Source: JAGXFP01 sp039714535
GTDB lineage: Bacteria > Desulfobacterota > Desulfobulbia > Desulfobulbales > JAGXFP01
Reading direction: 5' to 3'
Length of the DNA stretch: 46,936 nt
NCBI GenBank assembly: GCA_039714535.1
Contig: JBDLJC010000024.1
Span: 1 to 46,936, forward strand
In this document: piece after piece, positions 34,080 through 41,351 of the stretch
How the letters are laid out: the number at the start of each line of letters is the position of its first letter
Numbering within the stretch: position 1 is the stretch's first letter
Translations under genes and position numbers: made by a program
Notes under the pieces: generated by a model
Seen by the model: only the letters and a program-made list of their open reading frames with translations
The model's database searches: none
Told to the model about the DNA's origin: nothing

Positions 34080-35456
34080 CTATAGTTCTTCCGGGTCTTT
34101 CGCCTGCTGGGTGGAGATATCACGGAGCAGGTCGTTGATAAGGTTTTCGGCAAGACCGATGTATTTTTCCGGATGATCCAGAAAGGCCAGATCGTCGTGA
34201 TCAAGAAGAGCTTCGATTTCCCCATCCGCCAGCACACATTCCTTTAATGATTTAGCATTGGAAGGGGCTTCGCGAGTGAGTTTTTGCATTATCTCCTGGG
34301 CCTTCATCTTGCCGATGGAGGAACCGAGTCGAAAAAGGAGCCACTCGGAAAGAACCATGTCACCGTGCAGCTTCAGGTTTCTTTCCATGTTTTTCGGTTT
34401 TACCTCCAAGCCGCTAATAACCCCATTAATATAATTAAGAATAGTTCCGGTGTAAATAGCGATCTGTGGCATGGCCAGCCATTCAGACCAGATAGCTCGG
34501 CCATCTCGTTCGTGTTCGTGAGTCATGGCTTCGATAATCGTGCCGGATAAGGCCCGGATTTGGCGGGACATAACCGTGATGCGTTGGCAGATCACTGGAT
34601 TGCGCTTGTGGGGCATGGTGGAACTGCTTGGTGCTCCGGCAGGGACCGGTTCCAGCAACTCGCCAATTTCGTTTTTGCCGAGTTCTATGATCTCGTTGGC
34701 GATTTTTTCCTGGGTGGCGGCGATGATGGCCAGCAGAGATGCGGCTTCGGCAATATTATCCCGGCTGGTATGCCAAGAGACCGGCGAGTAGCTAAGACCC
34801 AGTCTGTTGAGGGTCTGCTGGGCCACTTCCCGGCCCTGCTGGCCGAGGGCGGCCATGGTGCCGACCGCCCCACTTAACTGGCCGACCAGTAAACGGGGCA
34901 TCAACCCTTTGACCCTATCGATATGGCGGCGGATCTCGGCCAGCCAGACGCCGCATTTGAGCCCGAAGGTAATGGGCAAGGCCTGTTGACCGTGGGAGCG
35001 ACCGATCATCGGCGTGGCGATATGATCGCGGGCCAGGCGGCTGAGGGATTTTTCGATTTTTCTAAGGTCGCGGTAGATGATGCGGAAAGTATCACGCAAC
35101 TCCATGATCTGGCTGGTATCAAGCACATCCTGGGTGGTGGCGCCGTAATGGACAAATTCGCCATGGCCGTTCCGGCAGGCTGCACGCAGGGCGTTGATTA
35201 CCGGAATCAGGGAGTTACGGCTCTGCTGGTAACCTTCTCGCATGGCGTCGAGATCGAGGCAGCTCAGCCTGGCCTTGGCAACGATTTCAGCTGCCGCCTC
35301 GGGGGGGATAATCCCCAAATCGGCCTGGGTGGCGGCGAGGGCCGCTTCAAATTCAAGCCAACGACTAAAGCGCTGCTGTTCAGCAAAGATCTCGGTCATC
35401 TCCGGTGTTGAAAAGATGTTGGCCTGAATCTCGAAATCAAATGGATGAGCTGGCAT
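34080..35456 (-). CDS. Fumarase/aspartase-superfamily lyase, PcaB/PurB-like (first of tandem)
   Basis: This 458-residue lyase has HYGATTQDVLDT, IGRSHGQQALPITFGLK, SWHTSRDNIAEAAS and the active loop SSSTMPHKRNPVICQRI, so it should be catalytically competent. It is a clear paralogue of the next gene. Active sites in this fold are built from three subunits, so the two could form a mixed tetramer. I start it at ATG 35456, with aagga seven bases upstream and the family N-terminus (IFSTPEMTEIFAEQQRFSRWLEFEAALA); an in-frame ATG at 35513 adds 19 unlikely residues. The reaction is not predictable from sequence alone. Confidence 0.88.
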   Translation of the reverse strand: MPAHPFDFEIQANIFSTPEMTEIFAEQQRFSRWLEFEAALAATQADLGIIPPEAAAEIVAKARLSCLDLDAMREGYQQSRNSLIPVINALRAACRNGHGEFVHYGATTQDVLDTSQIMELRDTFRIIYRDLRKIEKSLSRLARDHIATPMIGRSHGQQALPITFGLKCGVWLAEIRRHIDRVKGLMPRLLVGQLSGAVGTMAALGQQGREVAQQTLNRLGLSYSPVSWHTSRDNIAEAASLLAIIAATQEKIANEIIELGKNEIGELLEPVPAGAPSSSTMPHKRNPVICQRITVMSRQIRALSGTIIEAMTHEHERDGRAIWSEWLAMPQIAIYTGTILNYINGVISGLEVKPKNMERNLKLHGDMVLSEWLLFRLGSSIGKMKAQEIMQKLTREAPSNAKSLKECVLADGEIEALLDHDDLAFLDHPEKYIGLAENLINDLLRDISTQQAKDPEEL

Positions 35457-35549
35457 ATGCTTTCCTTTTTGCGCTTTTTCTAAACTTAAATAAGCGCTGT
35501 CTCGTAAGACCACCCAGAGGGCAGAGTAATGTTGGGATAGTTAAGCAGC

Positions 35550-35565
35550 TAAGCGAAGACTGCGA
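35550..35565 (+). repeat. Dispersed motif, copy C
   Basis: TAAGCGAAGACTGCGA differs from the core motif by one base. It lies 19 bp beyond the left arm of the palindrome at 35584-35644. Copy D lies 13 bp beyond the right arm in the same orientation. Confidence 0.65.
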
Positions 35566-35583
35566 AATATTTGATATACATGA

Positions 35584-35644
35584 GTAGTGTATTTTTGTGA
35601 GTGAGGCCAGACATATGTATGTCTGACGAACAAAAACACACTAC
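35584..35644. repeat. Nested palindrome between dehydrogenase and lyase genes
   Basis: The outer arms GTAGTGTATTTTTGT (35584-35598) and ACAAAAACACACTAC (35630-35644) pair at 14 of 15 positions. The exception is a G.U pair in minus-strand RNA. Inside, CAGACATA and TATGTCTG (35608-35615 with 35618-35625) form a perfect second stem. The operon runs leftward here, so the RNA between the dehydrogenase and lyase cistrons could fold into a long two-tier hairpin. It might be a processing site, an attenuator, or the core of a repeat element flanked by copies C and D. Confidence 0.75.
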
Positions 35645-35656
35645 GCCCGCAGGAGA

Positions 35657-35672
35657 TAAGCGAAGACTCCGA
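35657..35672 (+). repeat. Dispersed motif, copy D
   Basis: TAAGCGAAGACTCCGA, identical to the core of copies A and B. It lies 27 bp from the 3' end of the dehydrogenase gene, on the opposite strand sense to that gene. Confidence 0.7.
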
Positions 35673-35698
35673 GTGCCCTTGGGGTGCGACGCTGTCAA

Positions 35699-36880
35699 TC
35701 AGGGTCGGCCATAAGGTCTGCTATCAGCGTGATCAGTTCGTTTGGCGCAGACCTGCAAGGCGGCTTCGCTGAGTGAACATTTTTCAATGACCCCTTGCGC
35801 CACTACCTGGTGAACCAGATCATGCATGCGCTGCCGGACATGATCGAGAATCTCTTGGGGGGCAGGGTGAACATCTGGGCCATAGAGACCCTCCATCGAT
35901 AATGAACCGCCACAGCCAGCCAGAAAGTCGGGTAGGACCGGAATCAGGCGGCGGTGGAGGATGATGTCGCTTTCGGCCGGCACTGCCAGATTGGCGCCGG
36001 GAACCACGGCTTTGACTTTGAGTTTCTCGGCGATTTTCGGGGTTACGGTATTTTCCAGGGCCGCCGGCACCAAAATATCGCACTCGTGGTCGAATATTGT
36101 CTGGCTTGCAGCTCGACTCAGCCCTTTTTGTTCTATTTGATTAGGGAGCATGGTTGAGTCGCTGTTGAGGATCTCCGCCAACTTGATGCCCTGATCATTG
36201 CTCAGACATTTTTCGGCATCGGCTATGGCTATAACCCGGCATCCGGCCTGATTAAGGCCGAAAAGGGCGGCCTTGGCCAGATTACCGAAGCCCTGGACCG
36301 CGATGGTTGCCTCGGTTGGTTTGATGCGCAGGGATTCCAGCATGGCCAGGGTTGCGGCGGCGACTCCGTATCCAGCTCGCAGACGACCCAGGGTGAAATC
36401 ACCGATGGTCTCACTCAATACTTTGGATCGTTCAATGAAATAATCCAGTTCCCAGCCTTGGGCCGAGGCGATTGCCATCTTGACTGAGGGAATGGCATGA
36501 AGGGTCGCTGCCGCCTCTAATTCGGCCATATCAATATTCAGATCAGGCCCCATCGAATAACTACTTTTAATATAGGGGCTGATGGCCCGCAGAAAACGAC
36601 CGACCGCCGCTATCTTGCCGGGGGAGGCCGGGTTGTAGTCAATCCCGCACTTGGCCCCGTCCACCCTCAGATCGGCGATTCGCATCTTGCGGGTCATGTT
36701 CCGGGCCATTTCGGTTAGATATTCACGGGACAGTCCGATTTGGACCCGCATGCCGCCCGCGCAGATCCGGTGGACGGTTCGATCGATGACCAGCCAGCCC
36801 TTGAATCCCTCAAGAGGGTCGGTATATTCGAGGACGATTTCAGGCCCCAGGTCTTGTTTTGGAGCCGTATCGATATTCAC
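35699..36880 (-). CDS. Glu/Leu/Phe/Val dehydrogenase family protein
   Basis: This 393-residue enzyme has the amino-acid dehydrogenase core: GGMRVQIGLSREYLTEMARNMTRKM, the catalytic-lysine segment VDGAKCGIDYNP (near residues 74-85), and the Rossmann motif VQGFGNLAKAALFGL (about 193-207), then CDILVPAALENTVT and VPGANLAVPAES. Family members interconvert amino acids and 2-oxo acids with NAD(P). GGAKCG instead of the usual GGGKGG at the lysine, and a shorter length than glutamate dehydrogenases, leave the substrate open. It starts at GTG overlapping the stop of the beta-helix gene (GTGA), behind aaggggag. Confidence 0.88.
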   Translation of the reverse strand: MNIDTAPKQDLGPEIVLEYTDPLEGFKGWLVIDRTVHRICAGGMRVQIGLSREYLTEMARNMTRKMRIADLRVDGAKCGIDYNPASPGKIAAVGRFLRAISPYIKSSYSMGPDLNIDMAELEAAATLHAIPSVKMAIASAQGWELDYFIERSKVLSETIGDFTLGRLRAGYGVAAATLAMLESLRIKPTEATIAVQGFGNLAKAALFGLNQAGCRVIAIADAEKCLSNDQGIKLAEILNSDSTMLPNQIEQKGLSRAASQTIFDHECDILVPAALENTVTPKIAEKLKVKAVVPGANLAVPAESDIILHRRLIPVLPDFLAGCGGSLSMEGLYGPDVHPAPQEILDHVRQRMHDLVHQVVAQGVIEKCSLSEAALQVCAKRTDHADSRPYGRP

Positions 36881-37836
36881 TTGCTCCCCTTGATTCCAAC
36901 GCCTGAAATCCTTTTGGCGGCAAAGGGTTTGTAAAGCACTTTGCCCAGAGATTTGTCGCGGTTCCGGGCAAATATTCGTGCCCCGATCACCTCACTGCTA
37001 TCACTACCCCAGTAATTACCCGGTATATCCAGGTCCCAGAATTGTTTTTCGCCCAGACTCATATTATAGGCGAAATTATCATAGATGTTGTTGTTACTGA
37101 TTTTTAGGCGGCCGGTGTTCCAGGGACGGCCGCTCCGGTCAGGCTCGAAAAAATCTCTGATATTCTGGCCTGACGGAACCAGAAAGATCCCTGTCCTGTT
37201 ATTGGTGATTTCGTTATTGCGGATAATTACCGGACCCTCCATCCGGGTGAATCTGATGCCGATATTATTGTCGGTAAAGCGGTTATTCTCGATAGCCAGG
37301 TCGGCTCGACCGAAGCGAATCCCCTCACCATTATTGGTAAATAAGGAATTCTTAACAGATGCCGTTGAAAATTGCACCTGCAGGCCGCTGAAGCCGTGGT
37401 GAAATTCGCAGAAATTGATTCGGTTGATTTTGCCGGAGGTGTAAATCAGCAGATAGGACCAGTCGCGCCGGGCTGGCTTTATCTCGGCTGAGGCGAAGGT
37501 GATTGGCTGATCCGCAGTACCTTCGGCGATAATGCCCCCTAAGATCCGGAGCTCAGAGTCGCCGGTACCATCTTGATCGCGGTCAATTCGTTTAAAACGG
37601 ATTGAAGTGCCGGGCCTGATGGTTAAAGTCGCCGCCCGACCGATTACCACAACCCCCTCAATGATGATTTCGCCGGACCAGGTCGTGTTGTGTCTGACAA
37701 GCTGCCCTTTTAAGTAAAGGGGGGGCTTGTTTTGCAGTTCCTGGCCGAAAACTTGGCCTGATAATATCGCGATAAGCACCATAATTAAAAGGGGCAGCCG
37801 GTAGTCTTTATGGTGGATAGATGCGTTCATCGTCAT
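36877..37836 (-). CDS. NosD-like secreted right-handed beta-helix protein
   Basis: This 319-residue protein has a signal peptide (LPLLIMVLIAILSGQVFG, cleavage near residue 31). A beta-helix follows with repeating N-N-x-I coils (NSLFTNNGEGIRFGRADLAIENNRFTDNNIGIRFTRMEGPVIIRNNEITNNRTGIFLV). The tail NYWGSDSSEVIGARIF matches NosD/CASH-type proteins, which bind carbohydrate or assist metalloprotein assembly. It overlaps the dehydrogenase gene by 4 bp and starts 2 bp after the upstream gene ends, so this is one operon. Confidence 0.85.
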   Translation of the reverse strand: MTMNASIHHKDYRLPLLIMVLIAILSGQVFGQELQNKPPLYLKGQLVRHNTTWSGEIIIEGVVVIGRAATLTIRPGTSIRFKRIDRDQDGTGDSELRILGGIIAEGTADQPITFASAEIKPARRDWSYLLIYTSGKINRINFCEFHHGFSGLQVQFSTASVKNSLFTNNGEGIRFGRADLAIENNRFTDNNIGIRFTRMEGPVIIRNNEITNNRTGIFLVPSGQNIRDFFEPDRSGRPWNTGRLKISNNNIYDNFAYNMSLGEKQFWDLDIPGNYWGSDSSEVIGARIFARNRDKSLGKVLYKPFAAKRISGVGIKGSK

Positions 37837-37837
37837 G

Positions 37838-39091
37838 TCAGTTCCTCAGCCGCTCTTTTAGGTTCGAGAAGGGCATGATTCTTGAGACTGGGATATTGAC
37901 ATTGCTGCGTGCTTCTCCTGGATTAATCCGAATGGCGTGGTTTTGGTTGCCCTCGTAAAGGCCATAATATTCGAGGCGGTTGGGGGCCTCGCCGATCTTC
38001 TGTCGGGCTTGCAGGTAGTAGAGACCGCCACCCGGCAATTGGATTTGGTACTGGCCCTGATGATCGGTGCGAGCCCGGTTCTCGGTGATCAGGCGCAGGA
38101 TATGCATTTGAAAAAGGTCGATGCCCAGGGCCGGGTAGGCGGTAACAATAAGATCTGCAACCGGCTGGCCGTTAAGATTGGTTGCCAGACCGGAAATAGT
38201 AGTTGGCCTGCTAAGTATCGCGGTTTGAGCTGTTTCCGGCTGGATATTCCAGAGTGAGGCTTGACGTCTGCTCTCATGGCGACGACCCTGTGGGTTTACT
38301 GCATTTTCAGCGAGGTATGCTTCAAGGTTGTCACGGGGGTAGCATTCAATGGCCAGTTCGCAGAGTTGCTCCTCTGCGATTATGACTGGGTTGGTGGCAG
38401 GATAGCAGAACAGATCGCCCTGCATTACCGGACCGATGCCTGATTCTGCTTTTTTCTGACGGGCGACGACCACATAGCTGCCGGGCTCTAGATTGAAGCG
38501 AAATAGCCCGTCTGCCCCGATGGTATTGGTAAACAGCCCCATACCGCGAAATTTACCGTCCTGACTGTTATAGACCGAGATGACCCCGTGGTCGAGTGGC
38601 ACACCCTGATAAGAAACCAGGCCGCTGAGTCCCTGGCCTTCTCCTTTGGTGCAAAGCGGTCCTTGTTCTGCGGATAGGAAAAAGGGTAGCCAGCGATAAT
38701 CCTCACCAATGGTGATCGGGTTTATGCCATGGTAGGAGAAAAGGCGTTGGCCGGCCAGTTCGCCGGTCGCCGTCAGATAGTAGTTGCCGGGAGGGAGCTC
38801 CAGTTTGTATTGGCCTTCCTTTTCGCCGGGGCTCGATTTTACATAATCTTCTTTGTTCACCAGTGATTGATAGTCGGGATAGGCAAATACCTGGCTGCTA
38901 GTCACTGGACCTTGGTCCGAAAAAATAACTCCTTCCACCGTACCCCCGAGAGCTTTACCCCAAAAGGATAGCATAGAGACCAGTAGAAGTAGTATGACTG
39001 GTAATTTGATCTTCAAATTTGAAGTAGTTAACTTGTGATGTGTTGACATAAATGGTGGTGTGTGTCGGATATTCGATGAACTGATTATCAT
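37838..39091 (-). CDS. Secreted protein with carboxypeptidase-regulatory-like repeats
   Basis: This 417-residue protein has a signal segment (LPVILLLLVSMLSFWGKALG) and about three to four prealbumin-like domains of the form G-x-V..DQGPV..S.V.AYPDY...GQYKLELPPGNYYLTA (also GLFRFNLEPGSYVVVARQ and GQYQIQLPGGGLYYLQAR). Such domains are structural or ligand-binding modules in periplasmic and surface proteins. The start is uncertain: ATG 39091 lies about nine bases from the predicted transcription start and has no ribosome site; ATG 39049 (residue 15) may be real. It leads the cluster. Confidence 0.82.
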   Translation of the reverse strand: MIISSSNIRHTPPFMSTHHKLTTSNLKIKLPVILLLLVSMLSFWGKALGGTVEGVIFSDQGPVTSSQVFAYPDYQSLVNKEDYVKSSPGEKEGQYKLELPPGNYYLTATGELAGQRLFSYHGINPITIGEDYRWLPFFLSAEQGPLCTKGEGQGLSGLVSYQGVPLDHGVISVYNSQDGKFRGMGLFTNTIGADGLFRFNLEPGSYVVVARQKKAESGIGPVMQGDLFCYPATNPVIIAEEQLCELAIECYPRDNLEAYLAENAVNPQGRRHESRRQASLWNIQPETAQTAILSRPTTISGLATNLNGQPVADLIVTAYPALGIDLFQMHILRLITENRARTDHQGQYQIQLPGGGLYYLQARQKIGEAPNRLEYYGLYEGNQNHAIRINPGEARSNVNIPVSRIMPFSNLKERLRN

Positions 39092-39095
39092 TACC

Positions 39096-39135
39096 TATAC
39101 CACAGGTATAAACAGTTAGATTATGGTTTTGACAA
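39096..39135 (-). promoter_or_regulatory. Promoter and palindromic operator of the lyase-NicO cluster
   Basis: On the minus strand TTGTCA (39135-39130), a 17-bp spacer and TTTATA (39112-39107) make a good sigma-70 promoter, just downstream of a terminator for the preceding gene. A perfect palindrome TATACC-ACA-GGTATA (39096-39110) overlaps the -10 and the start point, an ideal repressor site. The identity of the regulator is unknown. Confidence 0.55.
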
Positions 39136-39183
39136 AGAAAAACACCTCTCCTGTTCAGCCAGCTGGGAGAAGAAAACAGGTGT
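39135..39183 (-). terminator. Terminator after the JAMM-like gene
   Basis: Read on the minus strand, ACACCTGTT and AACAGG...AGGTGT form a stem with internal asymmetry, followed by TTTTTCTTTG. It lies 10 bp after the JAMM-like gene stop and separates it from the next operon. Confidence 0.55.
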
Positions 39184-39192
39184 AATTAACGT

Positions 39193-39756
39193 CTATCGCT
39201 CAATAACAGTGATGGGGATCTCCTGTTCATTGCTGCCTTCGAAAAAAGCCCTGATAATCGGCTGATCCGGTTTAACAACTGAAATAATAAACATAATCAA
39301 TCGGGAATCAAGGCCAAGGATGGTATCCAGGGTTGTTGGCGTATCACGGTTTTGGTCGTGGTCCCAGGCAACTCGGTGCATGTGGTAGGAACCGATAAGA
39401 GACAACCTTTGTTGTTTGAACTTGGCAACTGCGGCGGCTAGCTCAGCCGGATCAGCTACCCAACCACGCTTGGCAAGAGGAGTCTCTGAGGCAACTGCAT
39501 GTTTTTCCATCATCTCGTCCATAAAGCCACGGTGTGGTTCAATTGAACGGGCATTCTTGAGTAAGGGATGGCAGGCTTTAATGGTTACCCTGTCAGAGGT
39601 TTTTTCTCCTGCCAAAAGACCATAGGCTTTAAGGTTGTGTTCTTCGTCATCCAAGTAATTGCCGGATAATTTACGGAGACAATGGTCGAGGATTTTTTGT
39701 CGATGAATTGTCGGCAGAAAAATTGTCAGATTCTGAGGATTAGGTGTTTGTGCCAT
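39193..39756 (-). CDS. JAMM/MPN-domain-like protein with altered catalytic residues
   Basis: This 187-residue protein has the JAB/MPN plan: an early GLLAGEK strand, NARSIEPHRGF, a helix DPAELAAAVAKFKQQ, then LIGSYHMHRVAW with the zinc-binding HxH, and TPTTLD in place of the usual PSxxD, followed by RLIMFIISVVKPDQPIIRAFFEG. JAMM enzymes cut isopeptide or peptide bonds after ubiquitin-like or CysO-type tails. The usual Glu three residues before GLLxG appears to be Lys, and the HxH-to-TxxD gap is longer than normal. I prefer ATG 39756 to ATG 39876; neither has a good ribosome site. Confidence 0.65.
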   Translation of the reverse strand: MAQTPNPQNLTIFLPTIHRQKILDHCLRKLSGNYLDDEEHNLKAYGLLAGEKTSDRVTIKACHPLLKNARSIEPHRGFMDEMMEKHAVASETPLAKRGWVADPAELAAAVAKFKQQRLSLIGSYHMHRVAWDHDQNRDTPTTLDTILGLDSRLIMFIISVVKPDQPIIRAFFEGSNEQEIPITVIER

Positions 39757-40141
39757 TGGTCTAGAGGTTGTAGGACAATTATGAGGGGTTATGGGTACAA
39801 TAATTAGTGGTTTGAATAGTTTATCAATATACCTCAAATAGAATGAATGGGCCAGCAATAACGTCAAAATTGGCACGAAAGAGAAGGCTGTTGTTTTATT
39901 GCGTCCAGCCTTTTATTTGTAATTTTTAATTCGAAGAAGGTCACGATTTCAGGGCTTTAGTGACAGGCCCGATTCATTCTGTAGTAGGAGAGTGAAGTGA
40001 TTATTATTTAGAGGTGTATGGAATGGCAAGGATTTGTGGTTCTTTTCGTAATCTAAGCTTATTTGAGGTATCAAGTCTTTTCCTTGACACTGTCGGAGCC
40101 AGCGTGCAATAATGTTCTTAAAAACAGAACTAAAATAGAGG
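39757..40141. other. Intergenic divergent promoter region
   Basis: About 385 bp between the minus-strand JAMM-like gene and the plus-strand regulator. TTGACA at 40084-40089 with CAATAA at 40107-40112 (17-bp spacer) is a possible promoter for the regulator. A 40-residue upstream extension of the JAMM frame and a 79-codon antisense frame cover parts of it, but neither has translation signals. Confidence 0.4.
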
Positions 40142-40687
40142 GTGATTCCAATTCTAAATAATCTTATTACATCAAAAACCCGGGTCAAAATTTTGATGCG
40201 GCTTTTTCTTAACCCGGATCGGAACGCCTATCTGCGTGAACTGGCAAACGAGTTTAACATATCAACCGGCCTGATCAGCGAAGAGCTTAAGCAGCTTAAG
40301 AAATCTGGTTTTCTCGAAAGTGAGAAAAACGGGCGTCAAATTCACTTCCGGGCCAACCAGCATCACCCCCTCTTTTCCGAACTAAACTCCATGGTTAGAA
40401 AAGCTTTGGGCATGGATAAAATTATCGATTCAATAGTTGAGCGCCTTGGTAATCTTGAAAGGGCCTATCTTGTAGGTGATTATGCCGAAGGCAAGGATAC
40501 CGGCATCATTGATCTGGTGTTGGTCGGAAATATTGATCAGGTTAATCTTTCTGACCTGGTCAAAAAAACAGAGAAACATATCTGCCGGAAAATAAGAACA
40601 TTAGCGGTTGACTGTGAAGAATTTGAATCCATGGGGCAACTGTTCAGCAAAAAGCCCATGTTGTTGCTTTGGGAAAACGAGGAATAA
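40142..40687 (+). CDS. Winged-helix regulator with degenerate nucleotidyltransferase domain
   Basis: This 181-residue protein starts at GTG behind agaggg. Residues 1-75 form an ArsR/MarR-like winged helix (RVKILMRLFLNPDRNAYLRELANEFNISTGLISEELKQLKKSGFLES). Residues about 100-175 resemble a MNT-type nucleotidyltransferase (RAYLVGDYAEGKDTGIIDLVLVGNI), with the catalytic GSxxxG...DxD reduced to GDYAEG...IDL, so probably a sensor rather than an enzyme. Its position at the head of the CysC-Wzm-Wzt genes suggests it controls surface-glycan export. Confidence 0.78.
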   Translation: MIPILNNLITSKTRVKILMRLFLNPDRNAYLRELANEFNISTGLISEELKQLKKSGFLESEKNGRQIHFRANQHHPLFSELNSMVRKALGMDKIIDSIVERLGNLERAYLVGDYAEGKDTGIIDLVLVGNIDQVNLSDLVKKTEKHICRKIRTLAVDCEEFESMGQLFSKKPMLLLWENEE

Positions 40688-40706
40688 TCTGGGAGATTTG
40701 ACTGCT

Positions 40707-41339
40707 ATGGCTAATAACTCTGAAATCAATAATAACAATGTCGTCTGGCATAAAGCCACCGTTACCAGGGAACGTCGTGAAAAACTGAATGGTCACAGGA
40801 GTATCTGTCTCTGGTTTACCGGCTTGTCCGGTTCTGGTAAGTCGACTCTGGCCCATGCGGTCGAAGAGCGTTTGCATAAATTGGAATGTCGTACCTTTGT
40901 TTTTGATGGTGACAATGTTCGTCACGGCTTGTGTGGTGATCTGACTTTTGCTCAGGAGGATCGCTCTGAAAATATTCGGCGGATTGGCGAGATGATTAAA
41001 CTCTTTCTCGGGGCAGGGGTTATTGCCCTCAGCGCCTTTATCTCGCCCTTGCGGGTTGATCGGCAACGGGTCCGAGAGCTTATCGGGGCGGATAATTTCA
41101 TCGAGATCCATTGCCACTGCCCTCTTGAGGTTTGTGAGGAAAGGGATGTGAAGGGTCTCTATAAGAAGGCCCGCAAAGGCGAAATCAAGAATTACACCGG
41201 GATCTCGGCCCCCTACGAGGAGCCGCTGCACCCCGATCTAAAGGTCAACACCTCAGAACAATCTTTAGATGAGTGTATCGAACTTATCCTGTCTATGCTT
41301 ATCGAAAAAGAGCTGGGGATAAACAGGCAGAACCAATAA
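40707..41339 (+). CDS. cysC: Adenylylsulfate (APS) kinase
   Basis: This 210-residue enzyme phosphorylates APS to PAPS, the sulfate donor. It has the P-loop WFTGLSGSGKST (residues about 36-47), FDGDNVRHGL, FISPLRVDRQRVR, and CPLEVCEERDVKGLYKKARKGEIKNYTGISAPYEEP, all standard for CysC. ATG 40707 is chosen: ggGAGA lies upstream and the family N-terminus starts there; a longer frame from 40608 overlaps the regulator. It is followed 12 bp later by an exporter gene, so PAPS may be used to sulfate an exported glycan. Confidence 0.95.
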   Translation: MANNSEINNNNVVWHKATVTRERREKLNGHRSICLWFTGLSGSGKSTLAHAVEERLHKLECRTFVFDGDNVRHGLCGDLTFAQEDRSENIRRIGEMIKLFLGAGVIALSAFISPLRVDRQRVRELIGADNFIEIHCHCPLEVCEERDVKGLYKKARKGEIKNYTGISAPYEEPLHPDLKVNTSEQSLDECIELILSMLIEKELGINRQNQ

Positions 41340-41351
41340 GGATAGAGTGTT

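Noticed and set aside
34080..35456. Naming the tandem lyases purB
   Set aside because: The WHTSRD segment and duplicated arrangement fit PcaB-like or other C-N lyases better, and no purine-biosynthesis gene is adjacent.
39949..40188. A 79-codon minus-strand frame beside the regulator gene
   Set aside because: It overlaps the start of the well-supported regulator on the other strand, has no ribosome site and no family signal.
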